Positions 43,296-53,180 of a DNA stretch of 64,000 bases are shown piece after piece (position 1 is the first letter of the stretch; each line of letters begins with the position of its first letter). The notes under the pieces were generated by a model, which searched no databases, had not been told where the DNA came from, and saw only the letters and a list, made by a program, of their open reading frames with translations. The stretch is from Pelagimonas sp. (GTDB lineage: Bacteria; Pseudomonadota; Alphaproteobacteria; Rhodobacterales; Rhodobacteraceae): contig JAOARX010000034.1 of NCBI GenBank assembly GCA_025210345.1, positions 62,001-126,000 of the forward strand, read 5' to 3'. The position numbers and the translations under genes are program-made.

Positions 43296-46200
43296 TCAGG
43301 CTTCTGGTACCGCCACGAAAGTTGAGAAGTTGTCTTCGTGCAGCGTGCCCACATCGACCCCTTGTAAGATGGCAAGCGGACCCGAGGCACCGAACTGCGC
43401 CTCGCCTCCGGACATGTTCATCTCGTAGACTACGGTGTCGGTGTCTGCGTGATTGGCAACAACAAAGAAGGTGTCGCCATCGGCCAGCCCGGTCAGCGTT
43501 TCCACGGCGTTGGTCAGATCGGTTTCAAAGTCGCTGCCCGCCAACGCGTTGGTAAAGACCAACAGGCCCGCATTGGCATCAACCGCGTCCCCAGAGGTGA
43601 CAAAATCCACGATATCACCGGTTCCGCGCAGATCGTCGGCATTGACCAGATCAACGATCGACAGGCGGTCCGCATTGGCGATCAGATCATGATCCCCGGC
43701 GGTAAAGCCGATAATCGTATCTGTCCCGTTGACCGTCTGGTCCTTATCCACCAGAACAAAGTTGCGACCCAGGTTGGTGGGGGCGGAAAGATCAATGATA
43801 TCATCGCCACCCCGCCCAAAGGCGAGGGTAAAGTCATAACCTCCACCCGGGGTGATGGTTTCGTCCGCTCCGGTGCCAAACAGCACCTCACCAAAGAAGA
43901 AGCTGGGTGTGCCACCCGGGTTATCGACCTGGTTCACATATAGAATGACATCGGATTCGATGGTCAGGCTGGACCAGTCATAATCGTTATATAGCCCTTG
44001 TATCACGATATCCGCCGAACCCGCGCCAGTGATCCCGGCCGTGTCGTTGCCGGTTTCAACCAGTGTCGCGTCGAATTCACCAAACATCTCCACGCCATCT
44101 CCGTCAGGATTGCTCAGCAGGAACAACCCGGCCACCTGTGACGACAGGCCTTCCACGATGGTGTTGCCGGTCACAGTGGCTGTGCCATCCAATCCGCCGG
44201 CCAGAGTGATCGCGCTGACGGCCCCGGTAAATGTCGACGTCGACGCGCCCAAGTCGTCCAGTTCTGCCAGAATGGCTACAGATGACGTCGGCACCCAGGT
44301 GATCTGGTTGCCGCTGACGGTGAGGTCGGTGATGAAACCCTGGCCCGCGATCAAAGAACCTATATCCTTGGTCGAGAAAATCTGGTCATAGGCAGCTTCG
44401 ATTGTATTGCCCGTGACAAAGATGCCGTTCGCGGTGCTTCCTGTGCTCACCGAGGCCACAACCGCGCCCATAAAGCCGGATTGCGCGCGGCCCGCGCCCA
44501 GAACCCCTTCGGGGTCCGCATTCACGAATTGCTCAAAGTTGTTGTCGGTGATGTAGATGTTTTCAAAACTGTAGGCGGCATTTTCCGCAAACAACTGCAC
44601 ACCACCTGAGTTATAGGCACCGTCGTTGCCGCTGATGGTGACCTGATCGTTGTCTCCGGACAATTCCAGCCAAAGGTTGCGACCCAGGAACAGGTCGCCA
44701 CTACCTGATCCGCCGTAACCGTAGCCATACCCATAGCCGGTGGCTTCAAAGTGATCCCCAAAGCCATCAAAGTCGACTCCTCCGGCATGGACACCATGCA
44801 GGAAATAGTTGTCGGCAAAGGTCGTGTTGGTCATCGAGTTGGCATAGATATGCGATGCGGTGGGGCGCCAGAAGACGTTGTCCGAAATCTGTGCCCCATC
44901 CAGGCCCGCGATGTTCAGCACGCCGGTGTTGTCGCCATCGAACAACAGGCCACCGATGATGTTGTCCGAGATCGTCCAGCCAGACGCCATCGCCGGACCA
45001 TTATAGGGTCCGCCCGCAGGATCGGCTCCGGCGTTGAACGACAAGGCGCCGCTGGAATTGACACCGACGATGATCGAGTTGGTCAGGCTGAACCCATCCA
45101 GCTCACCGCCACCGGGGGTCAGCAAGCTTTCATCCCAGACCAGGGGCTGGGTTTCGCTGCCAAAGGTCATCCCGTCGATGGACACATCTTGGGCGGCAAT
45201 AGTGATCGTGCCGTTCAGTACGGTTTCATCGCCCGCCCAATCAGCTTCGTCCAGCGACACGTCCCCAAGGGTCGCGGTGCGGCCGCTGCCCAGATCGCCC
45301 GCGCTCTGTCCCGACTGGAACCCCAAAAGCGTCAGAGGAATGTCGATGGTGATATCTTCGTCAAATGTGCCCTGGGCCAGTTCCAATACGTCATCCGGAT
45401 CGGCATCCGCCACCGCCTGTTCCAGGTTTTCATAAAAGGTGTTCTGGGTTTGATTGAGGACCCTGGGAACGCCTTGGTCAGGTATGGTTGTACTTAGATT
45501 GTTGCCCGCAGCATCCGTGATTTCCAACTCAAGGGAGAAGCGCAGATCTGGGTCAAGCAGGCCAAGCGGCATGTCATAGATGCCATCCGCCGTGACCGGG
45601 ATAACGATCGGAGTATCGACCCCGTTCGAAATGGTCACCGAACCCGTTGCGCCGGGCTCAAAGCCGGTCACTTCGACCTGGACAGTCGGGTTGTTGATGT
45701 CGATCACCGCTGCATTGGGTCCTTCCAGAACCTGAGTGCTGGGCAGGGCGATTTCGGTATCCATCGCGGCTGCGAAGTCCTGGGTATAGGTTTCTCCCCC
45801 AAACCCGACCTGGGCGGTCACGGTCAAATCGCCGTCTTCCAAACTGCTCAGGTCAATGCCAGAGACGCTGAACGTGCCGTTTGCGTTGATCGTCACCCCG
45901 GGGATGGTCACATCGGGGCTTGTCGGATCGCTGTCAGCAACGACGAGGTTCAGATTGGCCAACGACGGATCCGCGTCGGTCGTGCCGCTGATCGTCAGCG
46001 CATCTTGGTTGGCAATATTCACCTGTGGAACCGTCAGTGTGACCGTAGGTGAGAAAATGCTGGGACCGTTGACTTCGGCCGTGTTGCCCGCGTCATCGGT
46101 GATCAGAATGCGTGACGTTGCGACGACCGCGCCGTTCAGATCGGAAATGTCGATGCTATAGCCCGCGCCATTTGCGACGATGCCTTGGAAAGCCTCATTC

Positions 46201-49200
46201 GTTCCATCGGAAAAGACCACACGCGCGGTTTCATCGCCGGCCAGACCGCTGAGGCTAAAGATGACCTCATCGGCGCGGGTTTCCGTGATGGTGATGCTGA
46301 CCGGACTGGCGTTGATGGTCTGGTCCAGTTCGACCTCGATCTCGGACTGACCCAGGTTGATCCCGTCTGTCACCGTGCCGACGATATCCAAGGGTCCATC
46401 CGCCAATGACGAGACATCAATCTGAACCGCAAAGGTGCCATCCGCATTGGTGGCAAGGCCTGCTTCGGTCACAGTCGCGCCGGTGCGATCGGTGATCACG
46501 ATATTGACCGGCTGGCCATCTGCGTTGCCGGTTGCACCGGTCACCTCCAGAATGCCACCGTCGGCGATGTTAACGTCGCCCGAATAGATGGTGATCGAGG
46601 GCAGAACCAGTTCGTCGCCATCTGTGCCGGTCACCTCGATGCCCAGGGTCTGTGTCGCAATGCGACCGTCGGGCAGTTCGATAGAATAGGTAAAGTTGTC
46701 GGTGACCACATCACCTTCGGGGATGGGTTCGGCGTTGATGCCGCCCACCTGATAGACATAATCTCCTTCGCCGGAAATGATCAGCGTGCCGTAGTACCCT
46801 TGAATGAACAGGGCGGTTTCGCTGGTCTGGGCAAAGACGCTGGCGCTGACGTTACCGGCTGACTGGAAATTCGCTTCAAATCCGGGCACGGCCACGCCGC
46901 CCTGGATCATCTGGAAGTTGTCAACTTCAAGCTGCGCTTTGGCACCATTGCGCCCCACATCAACCGCGCCGATAGCGATATTAAAGGTGCCTGCTTCGGT
47001 AAAGGTATAGCTGTACGACCCATCAATGCTTTGCCAGACACAGACGCCGTTGAACAGTTCATCGCCTTTGACATCGCTGAGATCGGGCATGCCGTTGGGG
47101 TTGGCGCCGCTGGGCAACCCGCTGATGATTTCACCCTGTCCATCCGCATTGCCAGCGCCGTCCAGTTTCTGAACCGCAAAGAAAGATGTGTCGTTGAACG
47201 GCAAATAGTCATAGCCAGCAAAGTTGTAATCGAAACTCAACGTGTCGCCCGCCGACACGGTTACGGTTTGATAAACCATGGACCCGTCTGTGGGTTCATA
47301 GTCAAACCGGGCGTAATAGCGTTCCGCATAACCTGCGGAGTTGCGGGCAAAATTTTCAATTTGCGTTTCGGTATAACGGTTTCCGTAATACCGCTCGTTA
47401 TAATATGTATACCGCTCAAGGTAGTATTCATAGAAATAGTCAGAGATTTCTGTCGCATCATAGGCCGCTTGGAATTGGCCATTAAAGTCGATGGTGTCCA
47501 ACAGATCCTGCGCGGATTCCGTGGTCGCCCCGGTGCGTTTCCAACGCCATGCGCCTGAATCATCTTGATACCAGGAATAGCGATATTGAGAGCTGGTAGA
47601 AAGGGTAAAGTCCTTGGTGACGGTTGTGTCAAATTCGGGGGCAGGAACCGATACGCCGTTCACTTCGAGCAAGACGGTTTCACCGGGCAAATCGGACCCG
47701 TCCGAAAACGCGTCATTGGCCAGAACATTGCCTTCCAACAGGGTTGTTTGCCCCTCGGTGGCGGTGTTGCTGTCAGGTTGCAGGTCGATGCCCAGTAGCT
47801 CTTCGTTGATGGCGTTCTGGATATTTGTTTGCGCCTGGTCGGTGGTGTCATCCAGCGCGGTCTGTTCCAGCGCCTCGGTCACGGCATCAGACACCTCTTG
47901 TCCGGCTGCGACGTTGACGACAAGATTGTCAAAGACCTGTTCAACCGCCTGGGTGGTTTGTTCCAGAACCTGGGCGGTGGCGCCGACCGTGGCGCTTTCT
48001 TCGTTGCTGAGCGTCCCGTCATTCACCAGATCGGTGATTTCAGTATCAACCGCGTTGCTGGCATCACCGCCCGCGTCTACTGCGGTTTCGATGTCCTGCA
48101 CAACGGCCTCGGTGTCGATGTCTGGGTTCAGCGCACTGGCGGTTGAGACCGCTGTCGCGACATAGGCCACCTCTTCGATGGGGGTGTCTTCGGGCAGCGC
48201 ATTAAAGACGGCAACGGTGTCTTCGATCGCGCGGGTTGCGACCTCGACCACCTGTTCAGGCGTCAGATTGGTCTCGGCAGAGGCGGCGGAAACCGCCGAT
48301 TCCACAACGCTGTTCAGCATCACGGCCGCGGTCGACAGGCTTTCGGCTGCCTCGCGCGTGGCCGGATCATCCGAGGCCAGCGCTTCGTTAAAGTTAAAGG
48401 TGGCAAGGTCCAGATCAGCAGGCAGATCCAAAAGATCGCGCACGGTTTCTTCGGGCACACCATTGTCGATCAGGGTGCTGACGGGTGACAAAACGGCGTC
48501 TTCGGTTCCACCGGTATCCGGTGAGCTGAGGATCTGATCAAAGACGTTGTCCGTGACAATGTCACGTGTCACCACGTCGTCAAATTGCGACGTAAAGCTG
48601 TTGGTCCAGCCATATCCGCTTGCCACATCATCGGCCACGGGCGAGGGGATCATGATGAAAGATGCGTTTTCCACCGGGGTATAGGTGATTTCCAACGCGC
48701 CGTTTTCGTCGGTTAGACCCAGATATTCGGTCTGATCTGGGGAACCATCGCGGTCCGTATCGTAAAAGACCAAGGCGTTTTGCAAGGGCGCATCGATGGC
48801 CTGAATGGTACGCGAAACAGTTCCGGAGCTATCGCCACCGCCGCCGCCGCCACCACCAAGCGCGGCGCCCAGACCAACGACACCAAGCCCCGCCGCCGCC
48901 GCGCCACCGGCGCCCGCCAGCCCGGCAACGGCAACGCCACCTGTCGTGGCCGTCGTGGCCGACAGTGCCGCGATTTCAGCCAATGCCGCCTCGGACAGGA
49001 TGACCGCGCCGTTTGCACCGATGGTGACATTGCTGGCCGAGACCAAAAGCGTCTGCCCGTTGGTCAGCGTCACCTGGACCGCGCCGTTGGCCTGAACCGC
49101 GGTTGACGCGATATTGGACGCGGCATTCGAAGCAGCGGCATCCACCGCCTGAGCTTCGGCCAGCATCGGCAACAGCATCAAAGACCCGGTGGCAGACATC

Positions 49201-49295
49201 AGGGTCTGTGCCTTGCGTTCGTGGATCAATTTGAAAATGCGCTGAAGACGGGCATGTTCACGGGACGTAGAGATTTCGCGAGTCTGGTAGGTCAT
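43296..49295 (-). CDS. Giant secreted adhesin/S-layer-like protein with type I secretion signal
   Basis: A 1999-residue surface protein. In order: a cytosolic-looking start (1-30); a Gly/Ala-rich hydrophobic segment (about 118-154) ending in eight glycines, like the retention modules of LapA-type adhesins; an acidic helical region (about 260-500); a tyrosine-rich insert (571-666) after a VCBS-like NTATEGQTTLLEGNVLANDAF; Ig-like repeats (about 900-1280); a beta-helix domain (about 1282-1772) with a YGYGYGYGG piece near 1520; and a C-terminal part with GADETITP and GRGGDDIIDLS, then the terminal type I export signal ending FVAVPEA. Only a few RTX-like glycine/aspartate turns occur, so it is not a classic nonapeptide RTX protein. 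A possible own promoter lies upstream. Function in adhesion or coat formation is inferred. Confidence 0.85.
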   Translation of the reverse strand: MTYQTREISTSREHARLQRIFKLIHERKAQTLMSATGSLMLLPMLAEAQAVDAAASNAASNIASTAVQANGAVQVTLTNGQTLLVSASNVTIGANGAVILSEAALAEIAALSATTATTGGVAVAGLAGAGGAAAAGLGVVGLGAALGGGGGGGGDSSGTVSRTIQAIDAPLQNALVFYDTDRDGSPDQTEYLGLTDENGALEITYTPVENASFIMIPSPVADDVASGYGWTNSFTSQFDDVVTRDIVTDNVFDQILSSPDTGGTEDAVLSPVSTLIDNGVPEETVRDLLDLPADLDLATFNFNEALASDDPATREAAESLSTAAVMLNSVVESAVSAASAETNLTPEQVVEVATRAIEDTVAVFNALPEDTPIEEVAYVATAVSTASALNPDIDTEAVVQDIETAVDAGGDASNAVDTEITDLVNDGTLSNEESATVGATAQVLEQTTQAVEQVFDNLVVNVAAGQEVSDAVTEALEQTALDDTTDQAQTNIQNAINEELLGIDLQPDSNTATEGQTTLLEGNVLANDAFSDGSDLPGETVLLEVNGVSVPAPEFDTTVTKDFTLSTSSQYRYSWYQDDSGAWRWKRTGATTESAQDLLDTIDFNGQFQAAYDATEISDYFYEYYLERYTYYNERYYGNRYTETQIENFARNSAGYAERYYARFDYEPTDGSMVYQTVTVSAGDTLSFDYNFAGYDYLPFNDTSFFAVQKLDGAGNADGQGEIISGLPSGANPNGMPDLSDVKGDELFNGVCVWQSIDGSYSYTFTEAGTFNIAIGAVDVGRNGAKAQLEVDNFQMIQGGVAVPGFEANFQSAGNVSASVFAQTSETALFIQGYYGTLIISGEGDYVYQVGGINAEPIPEGDVVTDNFTYSIELPDGRIATQTLGIEVTGTDGDELVLPSITIYSGDVNIADGGILEVTGATGNADGQPVNIVITDRTGATVTEAGLATNADGTFAVQIDVSSLADGPLDIVGTVTDGINLGQSEIEVELDQTINASPVSITITETRADEVIFSLSGLAGDETARVVFSDGTNEAFQGIVANGAGYSIDISDLNGAVVATSRILITDDAGNTAEVNGPSIFSPTVTLTVPQVNIANQDALTISGTTDADPSLANLNLVVADSDPTSPDVTIPGVTINANGTFSVSGIDLSSLEDGDLTVTAQVGFGGETYTQDFAAAMDTEIALPSTQVLEGPNAAVIDINNPTVQVEVTGFEPGATGSVTISNGVDTPIVIPVTADGIYDMPLGLLDPDLRFSLELEITDAAGNNLSTTIPDQGVPRVLNQTQNTFYENLEQAVADADPDDVLELAQGTFDEDITIDIPLTLLGFQSGQSAGDLGSGRTATLGDVSLDEADWAGDETVLNGTITIAAQDVSIDGMTFGSETQPLVWDESLLTPGGGELDGFSLTNSIIVGVNSSGALSFNAGADPAGGPYNGPAMASGWTISDNIIGGLLFDGDNTGVLNIAGLDGAQISDNVFWRPTASHIYANSMTNTTFADNYFLHGVHAGGVDFDGFGDHFEATGYGYGYGYGGSGSGDLFLGRNLWLELSGDNDQVTISGNDGAYNSGGVQLFAENAAYSFENIYITDNNFEQFVNADPEGVLGAGRAQSGFMGAVVASVSTGSTANGIFVTGNTIEAAYDQIFSTKDIGSLIAGQGFITDLTVSGNQITWVPTSSVAILAELDDLGASTSTFTGAVSAITLAGGLDGTATVTGNTIVEGLSSQVAGLFLLSNPDGDGVEMFGEFDATLVETGNDTAGITGAGSADIVIQGLYNDYDWSSLTIESDVILYVNQVDNPGGTPSFFFGEVLFGTGADETITPGGGYDFTLAFGRGGDDIIDLSAPTNLGRNFVLVDKDQTVNGTDTIIGFTAGDHDLIANADRLSIVDLVNADDLRGTGDIVDFVTSGDAVDANAGLLVFTNALAGSDFETDLTNAVETLTGLADGDTFFVVANHADTDTVVYEMNMSGGEAQFGASGPLAILQGVDVGTLHEDNFSTFVAVPEA

Positions 49296-49657
49296 AGAAA
49301 GAACTCTTCGTGAAGGACAAATTCATAAAACCGGAAGAAAAACTGGTCAACGTGGCGTAATATTAGGTGAAGGTAAACCACAACGTTTTTCGCCATTCAA
49401 GCGTTGACAGGGTCGAAAGGGCCTTTTTCGAATCTCCTGCGCGCGGAAATCAGGTTTGGAGATCCCTAAATAACAGGCATATAACGGTAAATTGGCAATG
49501 TGATAAAGATCTGGGCGGTTTGTGGATTTCACCGCACGTCGCGCAATGGCATTGCGGTGCCGTGGTCTACAGGGCGCCATGCGCTTGCCCGAATAGCGTG
49601 CCGGATAAAAGGCGATGTATTCAATAGAATCACCCTATAAACGGACGGTATAATCCG
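49296..49657. other. Long gap between the HlyD gene and the giant protein gene
   Basis: About 360 bases with no supportable gene. It holds a probable minus-strand promoter (49470-49498), a long untranslated leader of about 170 bases, and an imperfect palindrome (49413-49431) in the leader. The local base composition is more A+T-rich than its neighbours. I see no second clear signal. Confidence 0.5.
49470..49498 (-). promoter_or_regulatory. Promoter for the giant protein gene
   Basis: Reading minus, TTGCCA (49498-49493), a 17-base spacer, and TGTTAT (49475-49470). The predicted start near 49463 gives a leader of about 168 bases, so the secreted protein can be made independently of its exporter genes. 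Confidence 0.5.
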
Positions 49658-50962
49658 CTATTCGCGAAACGCCTCGTCCTTGATCTTGATGACCGGACGC
49701 ACAAGATAGTCCAAAACGGTTTTGCGGCCCGCCAGAATATCCACCTGCGCAACCATGCCGGGCATGATCTGCACATCTTCCCCATCGGCATCCGTGAGCG
49801 TACCAGTCGTTCTGATTTCGGCGATAAAGACCTCTTCATCGCTGCGTTCACTGCGCTGAACCGTATCGGCGCTGATGCGGACCAGCTCACCGGTCAATCC
49901 ACCATAGCGGGCATAATCATATGCGGTTATTTTGACTTTGACCTCTTGGCCGGGATATAGAAACGCGATGTCGCCGGGTTGGACATAGGCCTCGACCAAG
50001 AGGGAATCGTCCAATGGGACGATTTCAATCAATTCGTCACCCGATCGCGCCATGCTGCCCAGGGTGGTCCGATGAATGCGGTTGACGACCCCCCGCACGG
50101 GCGCGCGGATCAGGGCGCGGGTGGCGCGTTGTTGTAACGCGGGCAGCGCGGGTTTCAACGCCTCAAGCTCGGCCGTGCTGATTGCGAGTTCGGTCAGCGC
50201 CTCGGCGCGGTAACGGCGTTTTTGCGAAGCGATCTTTTGGTCGATTTCATCCATCAAAGGGGCGTGTCGGGCGATGGCGGCTTCGGCGTGAAACTTGCGG
50301 CCCTGCCAATCCGCTTCGTTGCGGCGCAGGGTCAACAGCGTGGTTTGCGGTTCTATCCCGCGTTTGACCAGCGGCTCCATCAGCGCCCGTTCCTCGGCCA
50401 GCACCTCAAGTGTGAGATTGGCGGTGTTGAGGTTGGTCAGCTCTTCTTGATGTTCCTGTTCCCGGATTTCACGTTGATTTTCCAAAATGGCGATTTCGGT
50501 TTCAAGGGCATCCAGACGCCCGGTGAACAGCGCGGCTTCGGATTTGACCACTTCGGCCGCAAGCGCAACCAGTTCCTCATCGAACAAAAGGGGCTCGCCC
50601 GAGATCTCGGCCTCAAGCCGCTCGATGCGGGCCATCAGCCCATAGGCGCGTTGTTGTTCCTGATCAAATTGCGAGGCCAGCTGGGTGCTGTCCAGCTCCA
50701 TCAGCAGCGTGTCGGGATCGACAATTTCACCTTCGGACACATGCACATGCTGCAAAACGCCGTTTTCTGAGGCTTCGATGATTTGCAGATTGCCGGATGG
50801 CACGATGCGCCCTTCGGCCCGGGTGACATCGTCAATTTCGGTCAGGGCTGCCCAGGCCCCGGCGGCCCCCATGAACCCGATGATCCCCAACATCAAAAGC
50901 GAATTGCGGATCGGAGAACGCGCGCGCATTGACCGCGCAAGCCTGTCGAAATCCTGCGTCAT
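49658..50962 (-). CDS. HlyD family type I secretion adaptor
   Basis: A 434-residue periplasmic adaptor linking the inner-membrane exporter to the outer-membrane channel. One transmembrane helix (SLLMLGIIGFMGAAGAWAAL, about residues 22-41) is followed by the biotinyl-lipoyl-like strand VPSGNLQIIEASENGVLQHVHVSEG, a long coiled coil (about 100-260), the second lipoyl half RAPVRGVVNRIHRTTLGSMA, and the C-terminal AYVQPGDIAFLYPGQEVKVKITAYDY. Its ATG overlaps the ABC gene stop as ATGA. Serves the giant protein as its substrate by position. Confidence 0.92.
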   Translation of the reverse strand: MTQDFDRLARSMRARSPIRNSLLMLGIIGFMGAAGAWAALTEIDDVTRAEGRIVPSGNLQIIEASENGVLQHVHVSEGEIVDPDTLLMELDSTQLASQFDQEQQRAYGLMARIERLEAEISGEPLLFDEELVALAAEVVKSEAALFTGRLDALETEIAILENQREIREQEHQEELTNLNTANLTLEVLAEERALMEPLVKRGIEPQTTLLTLRRNEADWQGRKFHAEAAIARHAPLMDEIDQKIASQKRRYRAEALTELAISTAELEALKPALPALQQRATRALIRAPVRGVVNRIHRTTLGSMARSGDELIEIVPLDDSLLVEAYVQPGDIAFLYPGQEVKVKITAYDYARYGGLTGELVRISADTVQRSERSDEEVFIAEIRTTGTLTDADGEDVQIMPGMVAQVDILAGRKTVLDYLVRPVIKIKDEAFRE

Positions 50963-53175
50963 GCCTGTGCTCCGGCCCGCGCCCCGGCGCGAATTTCGGC
51001 CCGTGAATCGGCGCTGGTTGCGCTGCGCGGGGCAGCGGAGGCGTCGCGTTGCAAGATGGATTTGGGCCCGTCCGCCTGCACAACCCCGTCTCCGATCACG
51101 ATCACCCGGTCCACCAGATCCAACAGCGACGTGCGGTGCGTTATCAGAACCATGGTCTTGTCCTTTTGGGTCTGCATCAGGTTGCGAATGACCTGGGCCT
51201 CTTTTTGCACATCCATAGAGCTGGTAGGTTCGTCGAACATCAAAATGGGCGGATCGCCCACCAGGGCCCGCGCAAGGGTAATGGCTTGGCGTTGGCCGCC
51301 GGATAGGCCTTCGCCCTTTTCACCCAGAGGCATGTCATAGCCCGAAGGATGGCGCGCGACGAACTCTTCGACACCGGCAATGCGCGAGGCCTCAAGCACT
51401 GCGGCGTCCGAGGGGCGAATGCCGCCGATGGCGATATTCTCGCGCAGCGTTCCGGTGAACAGCCAGATGTCTTGCAAAACGGACCCGATATTGCGGCGCA
51501 GGTCGCCGGGATCAATCTGGCGGATATCCACATCATCCACGCGCACCGCGCCCTGCGAAGGTTGATAGAGCCCCAACAGCATCCGGCCCACGGTGCTTTT
51601 GCCCGATCCGATCCGCCCCAGAATGGCGACTTTTTCGCCAGGCTCGATGGTAAAGCTCACCCCTTTCAGGGTTTCAACCAGCTGGTCAGGATAGGTGAAA
51701 CGCACATCGTCAAAGGTGATTTTTCCCTGCATCACCGGGCGCGAGATCCAATTGCGGTTTTCGGGGCGCTCGCTTTCGGATGTCATCATGGCATCCAGAT
51801 TGCGATACGAGGTGCGGGCCTGGTTGATCCGGGTGAGCGTCTGGGCAAGCTGCGCCAGCGGGGCCAGACACCGGCCGGTCAGGATGACGCTGGCAATCAG
51901 TGCCCCCATCGAGGTCACGCCTTCGGAAATCAGGAAGACCCCGTAGAAGACGATCATCACCTGCGACAGCTGCTGGGTAAAGGCGGTGGCGTTCATGGCG
52001 AACTGCGTGATCGCGCGACTTTGACCCCCATGGCGGGATTGGCGCGCGATGGCCTGTTCCCAGCGGGCGCGCATATGGCGCGACGCGCCCGACGCCTTGA
52101 TCGTTTCCAGCCCCATCAGGGTTTCGGTCAAAACCGATTGCTTGGATTGCCCATCCTGCGCGCTATTGCGCGCCAGCCGCCCCAGGAACGGCTGAACCGC
52201 AATCCCAAGGAGCAGCACCACGGGCACAGCCACCGCAGGGATCAGCGCCAGAGGCCCGCCGATCAGATGGATCACAAAGATAAACAGCGCGATAAACGGC
52301 AGGTCGACCACCGCCACGATGGTGGCAGAGGTAAAGAAATCGCGCAGCGTTTCAAATTCGCGCAGGGTGTTGGCCATGGCCCCGGTGCTGCCGCGCCGCT
52401 CGGCCATTTGCAGGTTCAAAAGCTGATCAAAGATCCGCCGCCCCATCAAAAGATCGGCGCGCTCGCCGGCGCTGTCGACAAAGCTGGCGCGCAGCATCTT
52501 GATCAGGAAATCAAAGCTTAGCGCGATGCCGATGCCGATGGTCAGAGCAACAAGGGATTCGGTTGCCTCGTTCGGCAGGATGCGGTCATAGACCACCATG
52601 GTAAAGATCGAGGTCGACAGGCCCAGAATGCTGGTCAGAACCGCGGCCATCACCACCTGGACATAGGACCAGCGGTTCGCCGCCAGGGGGGCCCAGAACC
52701 AATGCCCGCGCCGCGCGTTGCGCTGGGTCAGGTCTTCGCTGTGGTCGCGGCGCATCAAGATCGCATAGCCGGAATAGGCCTGCGCCAGCTTGTCCTGCGC
52801 GATCTCGGTCAGGCCTGCGCCCAGTTCGGGATCGTGGATCACCAGCGTTGTGCCGACCACCTTGTGCAAGACCACCGCGCGGTTGTCGTTCAGCATCAAT
52901 ATGCTGGGGGTCAGCGTGCTGTCGAATTTCCCCAGCGCGCGTTTGCCAAAGGCGGCGATGACACCGTTTGCCTCGGCCAGTGACAGCGCGTCTGGGATGG
53001 TCAGGAACCCGTTCGGGTCCGATACCGCGTTGAACACCATCGCATGGGTCAGCTGGCATTCAAGCGCGGCGCTGGCATCCAGCAAGCAGGCCTCAAGCGG
53101 GGACAGACGGCGCGTGTCTTGCGTATCTGGGTCCGGGGGCACCTGTGAGATATCGTGTGGATTGTCCTGGGGCAT
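50959..53175 (-). CDS. Type I secretion ABC transporter (LapB/HlyB-like)
   Basis: A 738-residue permease-ATPase. Residues 25-150 resemble the C39-peptidase-like domain of HlyB/LapB exporters but lack a catalytic cysteine, so it does not cut a leader and probably docks the substrate. Six membrane helices span about 165-460. The ATPase has Walker A GRIGSGKST near 519, the LSGGQRQ signature near 623, Walker B ILMFDEPTSS and the H-loop ITHRT. It follows the TolC-type gene by five bases and overlaps the HlyD gene start by four. The C-terminal tail is Ala/Arg-rich. Confidence 0.93.
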   Translation of the reverse strand: MPQDNPHDISQVPPDPDTQDTRRLSPLEACLLDASAALECQLTHAMVFNAVSDPNGFLTIPDALSLAEANGVIAAFGKRALGKFDSTLTPSILMLNDNRAVVLHKVVGTTLVIHDPELGAGLTEIAQDKLAQAYSGYAILMRRDHSEDLTQRNARRGHWFWAPLAANRWSYVQVVMAAVLTSILGLSTSIFTMVVYDRILPNEATESLVALTIGIGIALSFDFLIKMLRASFVDSAGERADLLMGRRIFDQLLNLQMAERRGSTGAMANTLREFETLRDFFTSATIVAVVDLPFIALFIFVIHLIGGPLALIPAVAVPVVLLLGIAVQPFLGRLARNSAQDGQSKQSVLTETLMGLETIKASGASRHMRARWEQAIARQSRHGGQSRAITQFAMNATAFTQQLSQVMIVFYGVFLISEGVTSMGALIASVILTGRCLAPLAQLAQTLTRINQARTSYRNLDAMMTSESERPENRNWISRPVMQGKITFDDVRFTYPDQLVETLKGVSFTIEPGEKVAILGRIGSGKSTVGRMLLGLYQPSQGAVRVDDVDIRQIDPGDLRRNIGSVLQDIWLFTGTLRENIAIGGIRPSDAAVLEASRIAGVEEFVARHPSGYDMPLGEKGEGLSGGQRQAITLARALVGDPPILMFDEPTSSMDVQKEAQVIRNLMQTQKDKTMVLITHRTSLLDLVDRVIVIGDGVVQADGPKSILQRDASAAPRSATSADSRAEIRAGARAGAQA

Positions 53176-53180
53176 TTGGT

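Noticed and set aside
44700-44745. Tandem Tyr-Gly repeat in the giant protein gene as a mobile or phase-variable repeat.
   Set aside because: Only a short in-frame run of three to four YG units; too short for slippage and inside a coding domain.
49367-49627. Open frame of 86 codons on the plus strand in the adaptor-giant gap.
   Set aside because: Basic, low-complexity translation with no ribosome site; the gap has a promoter and leader on the other strand.
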